DNA from: Magnetospirillum sp. UT-4
GTDB lineage: Bacteria > Pseudomonadota > Alphaproteobacteria > Rhodospirillales > Magnetospirillaceae
DNA: 64,000 nucleotides
NCBI RefSeq assembly: GCF_902729435.1
Contig: NZ_CACVCG010000057.1
Span: 140,170-204,169, forward strand
Reading direction: 5' to 3'
In this document: positions 1-9,475 of the stretch, piece by piece
Position numbering within the stretch: position 1 is the first letter of the stretch
How the letters are laid out: every line of letters begins with the position of its first letter
Made by a program: the position numbers and the translations under genes
The notes under the pieces: generated by a model
Told to the model about the DNA's origin: nothing
The model's database searches: none
The model's input: the letters and a program-made list of their open reading frames with translations, nothing else

Positions 1-2020
1 ACAGCCGGTTGACGTAGCGCCAGGCGCCGTCGATGCCGGCCTCGGTCCATTCCAGGTCACGTTCGGGCGGCGAGTCGGACAGCATGAACAGCCGCGCGGT
101 ATCGGCACCGTAGGTGGCGATGATGTGGGCGGGATCGACCACGTTGCGTTTGGACTTGCTCATCTTCTCGGAGCGGCCCAGCGTCACCGGGGCGCCGGTG
201 GAGGCATGGACCGGCCTGCCGCCCTCGCCCCGGGTCACCTCGTCGGGATAGAGCCAGGCGCCGGCCTGGTCCTTGTAGGTCTCGTGGCAGACCATGCCTT
301 GCGTCAGCAGGCCGGCGAAGGGCTCGTCCACGCCGAGATAGCCGCAGGTCTTCAGCGCGCGGGTGAAGAAGCGCGAATAGAGCAGGTGCAGCACCGCGTG
401 CTCGATGCCGCCGATATACTGATCGACGGGCAGCCAGCGATCGGCCTCGGCGCGGTCGAAGGCGACGTCGTCGCGGGTGGGCGAGCAGAAGCGGGCGAAA
501 TACCACGACGATTCGAAGAAGGTGTCGAAGGTGTCGGTCTCGCGCCGGGCCGGCTTGCCGCAGGCCGGGCAGGCGACGTGCTTCCAGGTCGGGTGATGGT
601 CGAGCGGGTTGCCCGGCTTGTCGAAGCCGACGTCCTCGGGCAGGCGGACCGGCAGATCGGCCGCCGGCACCGGCACCACGCCGCAGGACTCGCAATGGAT
701 GATGGGGATCGGGCAGCCCCAATAGCGCTGCCGCGACACGCCCCAGTCCCGGAGGCGCCAGTTGACGGTGCGGGCGCCGCGCCCGTCGGCCTCGATGCGG
801 GCGATGGCGGCGGCCTTGGCGTCATCGACCCCCATGCCGTCCATGAAGCCCGAGTTGAACAGGGTGCCGCCCTCGCTGTAGGCCTCGGCCCCGACCTGGA
901 AGGTGGCGGGATTTTCGCCCGGCGGCAGCACCACCGGCTTGACCGGCAGCCCGTACTTGCGGGCGAAGTCGAGGTCGCGCTGGTCGTGGGCGGGGCAGCC
1001 GAAGATGGCGCCCGAGCCGTATTCCATCAGCACGAAATTGGCCACGTAGACCGGCAGCTCCCAGCCCGGCACGAAGGGATGCAGGGCCTTCAGCCCGGTA
1101 TCGACGCCCTTCTTCTCGGCGGTCTCCAGCGCCGCTTCCGAGGTGCCCATGCGGTTGCACTCGGCGATGAACTCGGCCAGTGCCGGGTTCGCCTCCGCCA
1201 GCTCGGCGGCCAGCGGGTGGTTGGGCGAGATGGCCAGGAAGGCGGCGCCGAACAGGGTGTCGGGGCGGGTGGTGAAGATTTCCAGCGTCTCTGGTCTGCC
1301 GGCCAGGTCCCACACCAGGCGCGCCCCCTCGGACCGCCCGATCCAGTTCTCCTGCATCAGCCGCACCCGGTCGGGCCAGCGCTCCAGCGACCCCAGCGCC
1401 GCCAGCAGGTCCTCGGCGAAATCGGTGATCTTGAGGAACCACTGGGCCAGCAGGCGCTTTTCCACCAGCGCGCCGGAGCGCCAGCCGCGGCCGTCGATGA
1501 CCTGCTCGTTGGCCAGCACGGTGTTCTCGACCGGGTCCCAGTTGACCCAGGATTCCTTGCGGTAGACCAGTCCGGCCTTCAGGAAATCCAGGAACATCTT
1601 CTGTTCGTGGCGGTAGTAGTCGGGCTCGCAGGTGGCGACCTCGCGCCCCCAATCGTAGGACAGGCCCATGGATTTCAGCTGCTCGCGCATGGCGGCGATG
1701 TTCTCGCGCGTCCACTTGGCCGGGTGCACCCCGCGCTCGATGGCGGCGTTCTCGGCCGGCAGGCCGAAGGCGTCCCAGCCCATGGGATGCAGCACGTCGA
1801 AGCCCTTGGCCCGCTTGTAGCGCGCCACCACGTCGCCCAGGGTGTAGTTGCGCACGTGGCCCATGTGGATGCGCCCCGACGGATAGGGAAACATCTCGAG
1901 CACATAGTATTTGGGACGGGCGGGATGGCGGCCGGCGACGAAGGCGCCGCCCTGTTCCCAGGCCTGCTGCCAGCGGGCTTCGGTGTCCTTGACGTTGTAG
2001 CGGTCGTCGATGCGCGACAT
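1..2020 (-). CDS. leuS: Leucyl-tRNA synthetase, 3' end cut by window edge
   Basis: Charges tRNA-Leu with leucine in the cytoplasm. About 673 residues are visible of a family length near 860; the C-terminal anticodon-binding part lies to the left of the window. The class I signature HMGH is at residues 52-55, the editing-domain motif TTRPDTLFG near residue 250, and KMSKS at residues 619-623 (near base 160). The start is the ATG at 2018-2020, giving MSRIDDRYN, the usual N-terminus. It lies 74 bp downstream of the DUF3576 lipoprotein gene, a pairing common in alphaproteobacteria, where lptE and holA often follow leuS. Intact as far as visible. Confidence 0.97.
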   Translation of the reverse strand, partial: MSRIDDRYNVKDTEARWQQAWEQGGAFVAGRHPARPKYYVLEMFPYPSGRIHMGHVRNYTLGDVVARYKRAKGFDVLHPMGWDAFGLPAENAAIERGVHPAKWTRENIAAMREQLKSMGLSYDWGREVATCEPDYYRHEQKMFLDFLKAGLVYRKESWVNWDPVENTVLANEQVIDGRGWRSGALVEKRLLAQWFLKITDFAEDLLAALGSLERWPDRVRLMQENWIGRSEGARLVWDLAGRPETLEIFTTRPDTLFGAAFLAISPNHPLAAELAEANPALAEFIAECNRMGTSEAALETAEKKGVDTGLKALHPFVPGWELPVYVANFVLMEYGSGAIFGCPAHDQRDLDFARKYGLPVKPVVLPPGENPATFQVGAEAYSEGGTLFNSGFMDGMGVDDAKAAAIARIEADGRGARTVNWRLRDWGVSRQRYWGCPIPIIHCESCGVVPVPAADLPVRLPEDVGFDKPGNPLDHHPTWKHVACPACGKPARRETDTFDTFFESSWYFARFCSPTRDDVAFDRAEADRWLPVDQYIGGIEHAVLHLLYSRFFTRALKTCGYLGVDEPFAGLLTQGMVCHETYKDQAGAWLYPDEVTRGEGGRPVHASTGAPVTLGRSEKMSKSKRNVVDPAHIIATYGADTARLFMLSDSPPERDLEWTEAGIDGAWRYVNRL

Positions 2021-2094
2021 AATGGTCCCCGTCACTGAAGCGCGCCGCCCCGGACGGCGGGTCCGGCGGCGGCGCCTGGCGATTCCCGGCGAGT

Positions 2095-2622
2095 TTATTC
2101 CGAAACGATGCGCAGCTGGCGGGCGCGGGTGAGGATGGAGTTCTCGAGATCGGTGGCCATCCTGGTCTCGACCTTCATGTCCATCCACTGGCCGGTGGAA
2201 TCGCGGCCCTGCTTGAACACCGAGACCTTGACCCCGTCGGCGCGCAGCGCGCGATCGAGGATGAAGACGTTGACCTTGAAGCGCTCGGCCGGCGATTCCG
2301 GCAGCTGGTACCAGTCGGTGATGATGGTGCCGCCGAACGGGTCGGCCGAGGCGATGGGCATGAAGCCCAGGGTGTCCAGCGACGCCCGCCACAGGAACGA
2401 GTTGACGCCGATGCCGGCGGCCTCGCCCTTGTCCTTCTTGTTGTCGCCGAACAGGCCCTCGGGCCCGAACACCGTCTCGCGCTTCTCGCCCGGCATGCGC
2501 GGCGCGCTGGCACCCTTGTCCCTGGTGGGATAGACCGCCTGGGCGTGGTCGCAGGCCGACAACGCCACCGCCGACAGGGCCAGGCCGGCCACCACGCAAA
2601 CCCCCGCAAACCTGATCTTCAT
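2095..2622 (-). CDS. DUF3576 lipoprotein
   Basis: Predicted 175-residue lipoprotein of the DUF3576 family, function unknown. A hydrophobic signal ends in the lipobox LSAC with the acceptor cysteine at residue 24; the rest is soluble and presumably periplasmic or attached to the outer membrane. The ATG at 2620-2622 was chosen because it follows the ribosome-binding site AAGGTGG and starts directly with the signal peptide; an upstream in-frame extension has no such features. Its place just before leuS is conserved in alphaproteobacteria, but that neighbourhood does not reveal its job. Confidence 0.85.
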   Translation of the reverse strand: MKIRFAGVCVVAGLALSAVALSACDHAQAVYPTRDKGASAPRMPGEKRETVFGPEGLFGDNKKDKGEAAGIGVNSFLWRASLDTLGFMPIASADPFGGTIITDWYQLPESPAERFKVNVFILDRALRADGVKVSVFKQGRDSTGQWMDMKVETRMATDLENSILTRARQLRIVSE

Positions 2623-2704
2623 CGTACGTCCACCTTGATATCCACCGGACACTGCCTTCGGCATAGTCGGGCATTCTGGCACAAAAAGGGCGCTGGGCAG
2701 AATG

Positions 2705-4657
2705 CTACGGCACCGCCCGGCGGGCAATTGATTTGTCCCACCACCCTTGGCGGTCCTGCAATTGGGCTGCGGCACGGGCGATCACGTCTCCCCACGCGCC
2801 GTTGACGGACTGCCGGATCAGGCGCAGCGAGCCGTACCACGGGCTGTCCTCGCGCCCGAGGAACCAGGTCCACAACGGCGATGCCGCCAGCAGCAGCAGG
2901 GTCGGCACCCCCAGGGCGCCGGCCGCGTGAACGGTGGCGTTGCTGATGGTGACGACGCCGTCCAGGGCGGCGATCTGCGCCAGGAACGCCTCCATGTCGG
3001 ACATCTGGTCGATCTCGGGGTCGACATGAATGCGGGTCCCGGTCCGCCGGTATGCGGCTTCGATCTCCTCGGCCACGTCGCCGTATTGCAGGCAGACGAA
3101 CGAGTGGCCGGGCAACGCCAGGATCGGGTCCCAGTATTCCAGGCCGCAGGATTTGCGCCGGCCGTTCACCAGGTTCTTGGAGCGCCAGGCTAGCCCGATG
3201 CGCCGCCCGGGAAGCGCCGAATACCGCTCGCGGGCCGCCGCGAGACGGATCGGGTCGGCGGCGAGATAGGCCCCCGGGGCGGCCGGAAAAGCCGGCCAAT
3301 CCGGGCGCAAGTGGCGCACCGCTTCGCCACTGGCGCACTGGAAGGCGATGCGGGAATCCAGCAGGGCCGGCTGGAAGGATTCGCCGCGCGGGAACACCGC
3401 GACGTTGTCGGGCAGGGATCGTGCCAGCACCGGCACCAGCCTGGGATCGGTGTGAACCAGGACGCGCGCCGCCCGGGTCGCCAGCTCCGGCAGCACCGAG
3501 GCCTGAAGGATGTCGTCGCCGATGCCCTGCTCGCCCCAGACGACGATGGCGCGCCCCCTCAGGTCCTCGCCCGTCCAAGCCGCCTGCGGCAGCGGCTGCG
3601 CCAGGATGCCGCCGGCGGCGATGCCGGCGGTGAAGCGATGGGCGAATTCCGGCCATCCATCCCGCAGGTTTCCCGCCAGCAGCAGCGCCTGGCCCAGGTG
3701 AAGGTGCAGGGCCCCATTGCCGGAATCGAGGGCGACGGCGGCCCGCAGCCGCTCGATGGCCGCGTCCGCCCTGCCATCCGCCAGGTCGAGGGCGCCGTGC
3801 TCGTATTCGGCGATGGCCCGCGACGGCGCTGCCAGCGCCGGATCGGCAGCGATTTCGGCGTAAGCCGCGCGGGCCGCCCCGGCGTCGCCGAGAAGGGCGA
3901 GGGTGCCGGCCAGCGCCAGGCGGTGCTCCGCCGCCCCCCGACCCAGAGCCAGGGCCCGCTGGTGACTGGCAAGGGCGTCCGCGCTGCGCCCGGCGATGGC
4001 CTGGGCACGGCCCAGCGCCGACCACTGGCCAGGGTCGGCGCAGTCGGGGGCAACCGCCCGTTCCAGGCTGTCGGCCGCCTCGGGGCGCTGCAACTGGAGC
4101 TGCAGCCGGCCGAGGTCCCACCAATCCCCTGGGCTGCCGCGCAACCGCGCCACCTCGGCCCGGGCGTCGATGGCCGCGTCCAGTTCACCCAGGGCGGCAT
4201 GCAGGGCGGCCATGCCCTCCCTGGCTTGGAGGCTGTCACCGTCGAGGGCCAGGATGTCGCGGAGAACCCCGAGGGCGTCGCGCGGGCGCCCCGCCTCGCC
4301 CAGCATGGCGGCGAGATTGAACCGGATGCCGATATCGCCGCCCGCCCGGCCGGCCGCCCAGGCCTGCCATTCCAGGGCTTCGGCGGAGCGCCCGGTGGTG
4401 CGCAGGAGATGGGCCAGCACCACCGCCGGCTCGGGCCGGCGGCGATGGTCGCGGACGGCCCGGCGCAGCAGGGCCTCGGCCTCGGCGGCCAATCCCCTGG
4501 CGATCATGACCTGGGCGAGCCCCGCCGCCTGGCGGGCGGCAGCGATGGCGTCGGCCTTGCCCAGGCGGCGGCATGCCGCTTCGGCCTCGCGCCATCGTCC
4601 CGCCGCAACCAGGGCCGCCACCGGGGCGGGCGCCGGCGCCCCCGTCCTCGGGACCAT
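2705..4657 (-). CDS. TPR protein with C-terminal glycosyltransferase-like domain
   Basis: A 650-residue protein. Residues 1 to about 300 are alanine-rich tandem TPR-like helices. The C-terminal half (from about residue 310) resembles GT-B/GT9-type domains fused to TPRs: it contains VVWGEQGIGDDILQ, then GLAWRSK, and a late ITISN-like segment (VVTISNATVHAAGALGVPT) of the kind that lines the nucleotide-sugar site. Proteins of this build modify flagellin or other proteins, or help glycan assembly; the substrate here is unknown. It starts 8 bp after the GT8-like gene, so the two probably form an operon. Family assignment is by motif reading only. Confidence 0.75.
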   Translation of the reverse strand: MVPRTGAPAPAPVAALVAAGRWREAEAACRRLGKADAIAAARQAAGLAQVMIARGLAAEAEALLRRAVRDHRRRPEPAVVLAHLLRTTGRSAEALEWQAWAAGRAGGDIGIRFNLAAMLGEAGRPRDALGVLRDILALDGDSLQAREGMAALHAALGELDAAIDARAEVARLRGSPGDWWDLGRLQLQLQRPEAADSLERAVAPDCADPGQWSALGRAQAIAGRSADALASHQRALALGRGAAEHRLALAGTLALLGDAGAARAAYAEIAADPALAAPSRAIAEYEHGALDLADGRADAAIERLRAAVALDSGNGALHLHLGQALLLAGNLRDGWPEFAHRFTAGIAAGGILAQPLPQAAWTGEDLRGRAIVVWGEQGIGDDILQASVLPELATRAARVLVHTDPRLVPVLARSLPDNVAVFPRGESFQPALLDSRIAFQCASGEAVRHLRPDWPAFPAAPGAYLAADPIRLAAARERYSALPGRRIGLAWRSKNLVNGRRKSCGLEYWDPILALPGHSFVCLQYGDVAEEIEAAYRRTGTRIHVDPEIDQMSDMEAFLAQIAALDGVVTISNATVHAAGALGVPTLLLLAASPLWTWFLGREDSPWYGSLRLIRQSVNGAWGDVIARAAAQLQDRQGWWDKSIARRAVP

Positions 4658-4665
4658 CCGGGCGG

Positions 4666-5352
4666 CTACCGGCTACGCTGGGCGCAGGCCAGCATGGCGT
4701 CGCGTTCGGCGAACCAGACGTCGGCATAGCCGCAGTCGCGGTAATCGTCGAAATACGGGCCGCCGATGGTGTAGTGGATCAACGACAGGTCCTCTACGGG
4801 CGCTTGCGGATCGTAGTCAACCAGGTGGCCCCAGCGATGGGGCAACTCGCCGATCAGGCCGTCGTCACCCAGCCACTTGAACTGGTGAAGGTCGAGGCCG
4901 CTGGCGGTGTTGACGTAGTCGGGGGTCAAGGCCCGGCAGCGGGCGTTGTTGAACAGCATGACGCTGGACCAGTTCTTCTTTTCGTATTTGGTCTGGACCG
5001 CGCCCAGGAACTTGACCTCCTCCTGCGGCCGGTGGTCGTGCTTGACCACCATCAGCGCATAGCGGTCGTCGGCAAGGGCGAACAGCTTGGCGATGTCGTC
5101 GAGCACCAGCATGTCGCAGTCGATGAACAGCGACCAGCCCTCGAAGCCGGACAGGCTGGGCGTCAGGAACCGCGAGAAGGAAAAGTCGGTGGATTGCAGC
5201 GGGTTGCGCTCACGGACCATCAGGCCGCCCAGCTGCCCGAGGGCGAGCGGCACCACCGCCGTCGGCGTCGACGCCCGCCGCAGGATCGAATGCTGCAATA
5301 CATTGTAGGCGACCGCCTCGCGCGGGTCGTAGCCGATGAAGACGCGATTCAT
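4666..5352 (-). CDS. GT8-like glycosyltransferase
   Basis: A 228-residue protein starting MNRVFIGYDPRE, typical of small GT-A enzymes related to family 8. The metal-binding motif appears as FIDCDMLVLDD with DCD at residues 78-80, and a later acidic WLGDDG segment fits the acceptor region. It likely transfers a sugar from a nucleotide sugar in the cytoplasm; donor and acceptor are not visible. The ATG at 5350-5352 has AGGGGG about ten bases upstream. It precedes the TPR-glycosyltransferase gene by 8 bp, so the pair probably work together on one glycan or glycoprotein. Confidence 0.75.
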   Translation of the reverse strand: MNRVFIGYDPREAVAYNVLQHSILRRASTPTAVVPLALGQLGGLMVRERNPLQSTDFSFSRFLTPSLSGFEGWSLFIDCDMLVLDDIAKLFALADDRYALMVVKHDHRPQEEVKFLGAVQTKYEKKNWSSVMLFNNARCRALTPDYVNTASGLDLHQFKWLGDDGLIGELPHRWGHLVDYDPQAPVEDLSLIHYTIGGPYFDDYRDCGYADVWFAERDAMLACAQRSR

Positions 5353-5540
5353 GATGGTATTCCCCCTGGACAACCCGGCCGATCGTCCTGTTGCACATTC
5401 GCCACAGTGAGCGGCGTTCGACACATCCTACTCCGTCCGTTGCTTGACTTGCCCCTTCTGGCGTGGCTGGATCAGCGGCGTTCGTTCATTTGGATTGCGG
5501 GTGCGCTTTCGCATCCCTGTGTCAATAGAGAGGAGATACC

Positions 5541-6689
5541 ATGAAGAAGGTTCTTATCGCCAGCACCGCGCTGGTCGCTGCCGGCCTGATGACCGCCGGC
5601 CCGGCCGCCGCTTCCGAGAAGATCAAGCTCAACCTGGGCGGCTTCTCCAAGTGGTGGGTCGTCGGCGCCTGGCAGGACGGCGTCTACGAGGCCGGCACCG
5701 GCACCGAGTACTCGAACGTCGATATCAAGGGCGACAACGAGATCTACTTCTCGGGTTCGACCAAGCTCGACAACGGCATCGAAGTCGGCATCCAGGTCGA
5801 GATGGAAGCCGGCGGTGGCGACACCGGCGACCAGATCGACGAGTCGTATGTGTGGATCGGCACCGGTTTCGGTAAGTTCATCGTCGGTTCCGAGAACAAC
5901 GGCATCTACCTGCTGCACAACACCGCTCCGGACGCCGCTGGCAACTGGAACGAAGGCGGCGTGATGACCGGCGGCAACGCCATCGCCAAGCCGACCAATG
6001 TCACCCTGCCGGGCCTGGCCAATGCCGGCCTGACCACCGCCCCGGTGACCTCGAACGACACCGAGAAGCTGACCTACGTCGCTCCGACCTTCTACGGTCT
6101 GACCGTCGGCGGTTCCTACGTGCCGAACGCCACCAGCGAAGACGACCGCGCCCCGACCGCCGCCGTCGACATGTTCGGTGTCGCCGCCCTGTACGCCAAC
6201 ACCTTCGGTGGCGTCGGCGTCAAGGTCGATGCCGGCTTCGCCTGGGCTGACACCTCGAAGAGCACCGAGACCAACTACGAGTGGGTCGCTGGCGCTCAGC
6301 TGTCCTATGCCGGCTTCACCCTGGGCGGTTCGTACCGTCAGGTGATCGAGAACCAGAAGGGCACCTCGGCCACTCTGACGAACGCCAACAACGCCACGGC
6401 GTCGCTGGACGGCTACGTGTGGGATATCGGCCTGATGTACGCCACCGGCCCGTATGCCATCAGCCTGGCCTACATCACCTCCGAAGTTGACGGCGCCATC
6501 GCCACCAGCGACTCGGACGAAGTCACCGCCTACCAGCTGTCGGGCAAGTACAACCTCGGCGCTGGCGTCGATGTCCTCGCCTCCATCGGCCACGTCGAGT
6601 ATGTGGACGAGGTTGCCGTCACCGCCACCGGCGACGCCGACCACAACGAGGGTTGGACCGTCATGACCGGTCTGTCGCTGGCCTTCTAA
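5541..6689 (+). CDS. Outer-membrane porin, first of tandem pair
   Basis: A 382-residue Gram-negative porin. The signal peptide MKKVLIASTALVAAG ends at an Ala-X-Ala site (GPAAASEK). The mature part begins KLNLGGFSKWW and alternates short aromatic/hydrophilic strands typical of a 16-strand beta-barrel, ending in LSLAF with the C-terminal phenylalanine used for BAM recognition. GAGAGGAGA lies just before the ATG. It shares its first 50 residues almost completely with the next gene, so the two arose by duplication. It is followed at once by a strong hairpin terminator, so each porin is its own transcription unit. Confidence 0.92.
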   Translation: MKKVLIASTALVAAGLMTAGPAAASEKIKLNLGGFSKWWVVGAWQDGVYEAGTGTEYSNVDIKGDNEIYFSGSTKLDNGIEVGIQVEMEAGGGDTGDQIDESYVWIGTGFGKFIVGSENNGIYLLHNTAPDAAGNWNEGGVMTGGNAIAKPTNVTLPGLANAGLTTAPVTSNDTEKLTYVAPTFYGLTVGGSYVPNATSEDDRAPTAAVDMFGVAALYANTFGGVGVKVDAGFAWADTSKSTETNYEWVAGAQLSYAGFTLGGSYRQVIENQKGTSATLTNANNATASLDGYVWDIGLMYATGPYAISLAYITSEVDGAIATSDSDEVTAYQLSGKYNLGAGVDVLASIGHVEYVDEVAVTATGDADHNEGWTVMTGLSLAF

Positions 6690-6717
6690 TCGGCCTCGAC
6701 ATTTCGCTTGAGGGAGA

Positions 6718-6740
6718 GGGCGGCTTCGGCCGCCCTTTTT
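6718..6740 (+). terminator. Rho-independent terminator after first porin
   Basis: Perfect 7-bp GC stem (GGGCGGC/GCCGCCC) with a TTCG tetraloop followed by five T. It lies 28 bases after the porin stop codon. Confidence 0.92.
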
Positions 6741-6891
6741 CTGTTTGTGGCGTCGCGGAGGAACGGGAACTGCTCGCGAGCGACCTTTCTTTCCGGGCGA
6801 ATCGCGTGCCCCGGGAAGCGACCGGCCGATCCCAATTTGTGATGTTTTTGCAACAGCAAGAGAAAACGCGAGTTAAGACTGATTCGCAGCA

Positions 6892-6920
6892 TTGACCCCC
6901 GTTCGCGCATTCCCTAGGAT
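6892..6920 (+). promoter_or_regulatory. Sigma-70-type promoter of second porin
   Basis: TTGACC at 6892-6897 and TAGGAT at 6915-6920 with a 17-base spacer, about 64 bases before the second porin start. The surrounding DNA is A+T-richer than average. Predicted start of transcription is near 6927. Confidence 0.65.
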
Positions 6921-6983
6921 GCCCCCAGATTAAGCACGGTTGCTGATGCCTTGCTTTTAAGCACTGAAGACGAGGGACCTACC

Positions 6984-8117
6984 ATGAAGAAGATCCTGAT
7001 TGCCAGCACCGCCCTGGTCGCCGCCGGTCTGATGACCGCCGGCCCGGCTGCGGCTTCCGAGAAGATCAAGCTCAACCTGGGCGGCTATTCCAAGTGGTGG
7101 ATGGTCGGCGCCTGGCAGGAAGGCTCCTACGAGGCCGGCACCGGTGTCGAATACGCCAACGTCGACATCAAGGGCGACAACGAGATCTTCTTCGCCGGCG
7201 ACACCAAGCTGGACAACGGCATGATGGTCGGCGTCCAGGTCGAGCTGGAAGCCGGTGGCGACGCCGTCGGCAACGACCGTATCGACAAGAGCTACGTCTA
7301 CGTCTCCGGCGGCTTCGGTAAGGTCATCCTCGGCTCCGAGGCAAACGGCACTGCCCTGCTGCATGTGATGGCGCCGGAAGCGGCCGCCAACAACGACGCC
7401 GATGGCGTGCTGACCGGTGGTTGGGCCATCTCGCGCCCGGCCAACGTCAGCCGCGTCGTCGCCACCGTCATCGACACCGATGCCGAGGCCGAGGGCATCA
7501 CCTACGTCGCCCCGACCTTCTACGGCCTGACCATCGGCGGCTCCTACAAGCCGTCGGCCACCGAAGACTCGCGGGCCGCCGAGCGCGCCCAGGAGATCTA
7601 CGGCATCGGCGCCCTGTATGCCCGTGAGTTCGGCCCCGTGGGCCTGAAGGTTTCCGCCGGCTGGGTCACCTACGACCTGTCCACGGGCACCGAGAGGTCC
7701 AACGAGTACAGCACCGGCTTCCAGGTGGCCTATTCCGGCTTCACCCTGGGCGCCTCCTACCGCAACATCAACCAGAACGAACGGGGTGGCCTGGCGCTGA
7801 ATGCCGGCAACGCCAACAATCTGGCCAATTCTTCTGACACCCAGGCCTTCGACGTCGGCCTGACCTACGCCACCGGCCCCTACACCGTTGGTGCCTATTA
7901 CTTCAAGTCCAAGTCCCCGGACACCATCGCCACCGAGGGCGACGACGTGTTCGAGGTCTACCAGGTCTCGGGTGCCTACAATCTGGGCGCCGGCGTCGAT
8001 CTGCTGGCCACCGTCGGCCATGCCGAATACGACGACGAGACCGCCGCGGTCGCCACCGGCGACGCCAACCACAACAAGGGTTGGGCTGTCATGACCGGTC
8101 TCGCCCTGACCTTCTAA
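6984..8117 (+). CDS. Outer-membrane porin, second of tandem pair
   Basis: A 377-residue porin paralogous to the upstream gene, with the same signal peptide (MKKILIASTALVAAG), the same KLNLGGYSKWW start of the barrel and a C-terminal LALTF. Loops between strands differ most (for example after residues 110-150), so pore selectivity may differ. The ATG at 6984 follows GAGGGA at a good distance; an in-frame ATG-less extension upstream was rejected. It has its own promoter and its own terminator, so the two copies can be expressed separately. Confidence 0.92.
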   Translation: MKKILIASTALVAAGLMTAGPAAASEKIKLNLGGYSKWWMVGAWQEGSYEAGTGVEYANVDIKGDNEIFFAGDTKLDNGMMVGVQVELEAGGDAVGNDRIDKSYVYVSGGFGKVILGSEANGTALLHVMAPEAAANNDADGVLTGGWAISRPANVSRVVATVIDTDAEAEGITYVAPTFYGLTIGGSYKPSATEDSRAAERAQEIYGIGALYAREFGPVGLKVSAGWVTYDLSTGTERSNEYSTGFQVAYSGFTLGASYRNINQNERGGLALNAGNANNLANSSDTQAFDVGLTYATGPYTVGAYYFKSKSPDTIATEGDDVFEVYQVSGAYNLGAGVDLLATVGHAEYDDETAAVATGDANHNKGWAVMTGLALTF

Positions 8118-8136
8118 GTCGGACGAGGGCTTTGTT

Positions 8137-8763
8137 TCAGACCCCGCGGGCTTCGGCCCGCGGGGTTTTGTTTTGCCTGAACGCCCCGATGGCGGCCGCC
8201 CCGGCGGCCCGTCCGGCCAGGCGCCGCCAGGTCCGATCATTGATTCCGCCCAGGGCGAGCACCGGCAGCCCGGCCCGGCGCGCCCACAGGCCGAAACGGG
8301 TTTCACCCAGGGTGGCGGCACCCGGATGGCTGGCGGTGGGAAAGACCGGCGACAGCAGCGCCGCATGCGCTTTCAGACACCGTGCCCGCGCCAGGGCGGC
8401 CGGTGAATGCGCCGCCACGGTCAGCAGCAGGCGCCGGCGTCGCACCCAGCCCAGCGCCGGTGACAGCACGCCATGGCGGGCCAGCCCCTCGGGCAGGTGC
8501 AGGCCGGCGGCGCCGAGCCGGGCGGCCAGCCGCCAGTCGGCGGCGACCAGCAGCACCAGGCGGCGCCGACGCGCCACCGCCACCGCCGCCAATCCCACGG
8601 CCAGCCGGTCGGGGGCACCGTAGGGACGCAGCAGCACCCCCGTGCCGGCCGGCAGACGCGCCGCCGCCGCCGCGACATCGGGCAGGCGCACCGTGTCGCC
8701 GACCAGGATGCGGGTCGGAATCCGCCGCCGTTTGTCTTGCCGTGCCGGCTTTGCTAGGGTCAT
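8137..8763 (-). CDS. ThiE/TenI-like thiamine phosphate synthase family protein
   Basis: A 208-residue TIM-barrel protein of the thiamine phosphate synthase/TenI superfamily. Visible family features are GLHLPEG, the AHS segment, the LLSPVFPT...HPGA phosphate-binding region and VLALGGI. The usual pyrimidine-binding strand (QLR.K) reads VLLRPYGAP and lacks the lysine, so it may be a TenI-like or divergent enzyme rather than a true synthase. The start could be the ATG at 8763 or at 8772; 8763 has AGGATG at a better distance. It diverges from yggS, with 29 bp between starts. Its last codons overlap the porin terminator. Confidence 0.7.
   Translation of the reverse strand: MTLAKPARQDKRRRIPTRILVGDTVRLPDVAAAAARLPAGTGVLLRPYGAPDRLAVGLAAVAVARRRRLVLLVAADWRLAARLGAAGLHLPEGLARHGVLSPALGWVRRRRLLLTVAAHSPAALARARCLKAHAALLSPVFPTASHPGAATLGETRFGLWARRAGLPVLALGGINDRTWRRLAGRAAGAAAIGAFRQNKTPRAEARGV
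8142..8174 (+). terminator. Rho-independent terminator after second porin
   Basis: Perfect 10-bp stem CCCCGCGGGC/GCCCGCGGGG with a TTCG loop and a TTTTGTTTT tail. The stem lies inside the 3' end of the convergent ThiE-like gene, so the same DNA is both terminator and coding sequence. Confidence 0.92.
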
Positions 8764-8792
8764 GGCCGCCATCCTACAGGAGTCCCGGCACC

Positions 8793-9467
8793 GTGTCCGA
8801 CGTCGCCGCCAACCTTGCCGCCCTGCGGTCCCGCATCGCCGCCGCCTGCGCCGCCGCCGGGCGCGACGCGGCCGCAATCACCCTGGTGGCGGTGAGCAAG
8901 ACCCACCCGGCCGAGGCGGTGGGTCAGGCCCTGGCGGCCGGCCAGCGCGTGTTCGGCGAGAACCGGGTGCAGGAAGCCAAGGCCAAGTTCCCCGATCTCA
9001 GGGCGGCGTGGCCGGACCTCGCGCTGCACCTGATCGGCCCCCTGCAGACCAACAAGGTGCGCGACGCCGTCGCCCTCTTCGACGTCATCGAGACGGTGGA
9101 CCGCCCCAAGCTGGCCCGCGCCCTGGCCGACGAGATGGCGCGCGCCGGCCGCTTTCCCCGCTGCCTGGTGCAGGTCAATATCGGCCGCGAGGCGCAGAAG
9201 GCCGGCATTGATCCCGACCAGGCCGACGCCCTGATCGCGCTGTGCCGGAACGAATACCGGCTGCCGCTGTGCGGGGTGATGGCCATCCCGCCGGCCGACC
9301 AGGACCCGGCGCCGTATTTCCGCCTGCTGGCCGAGATCGCCCGGCGCAATGGGTTGGAGGTGGTGAGCATGGGCATGAGCGGCGATTTCGAGGCGGCGAT
9401 TGCCGAAGGGGCTACCCATGTGCGGGTCGGCTCGGCCATCTTCGGCAGCCGGCCCTATCCCGCCTGA
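8793..9467 (+). CDS. PLP-binding YggS/PROSC family protein
   Basis: A 224-residue protein of the YggS/PLPBP family, which binds pyridoxal phosphate and helps keep its level balanced; no catalysis is known. The PLP lysine lies in VAVSKTHP near residue 36, followed by FGENRVQEA, HLIGPLQTNK (HxIGxLQxNK signature) and SMGMSGDFEAAI near the C-terminus. The GTG at 8793 is chosen because ACAGGAG lies ten bases upstream and the protein then has the family length. The gene stands alone between divergent and convergent neighbours. Confidence 0.92.
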   Translation: MSDVAANLAALRSRIAAACAAAGRDAAAITLVAVSKTHPAEAVGQALAAGQRVFGENRVQEAKAKFPDLRAAWPDLALHLIGPLQTNKVRDAVALFDVIETVDRPKLARALADEMARAGRFPRCLVQVNIGREAQKAGIDPDQADALIALCRNEYRLPLCGVMAIPPADQDPAPYFRLLAEIARRNGLEVVSMGMSGDFEAAIAEGATHVRVGSAIFGSRPYPA

Positions 9468-9475
9468 GGCGCTCT

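Noticed and set aside
125..2038. Long plus-strand open frame opposite leuS
   Set aside because: Low-complexity translation typical of antisense frames in GC-rich DNA; leuS on the other strand has all synthetase motifs.
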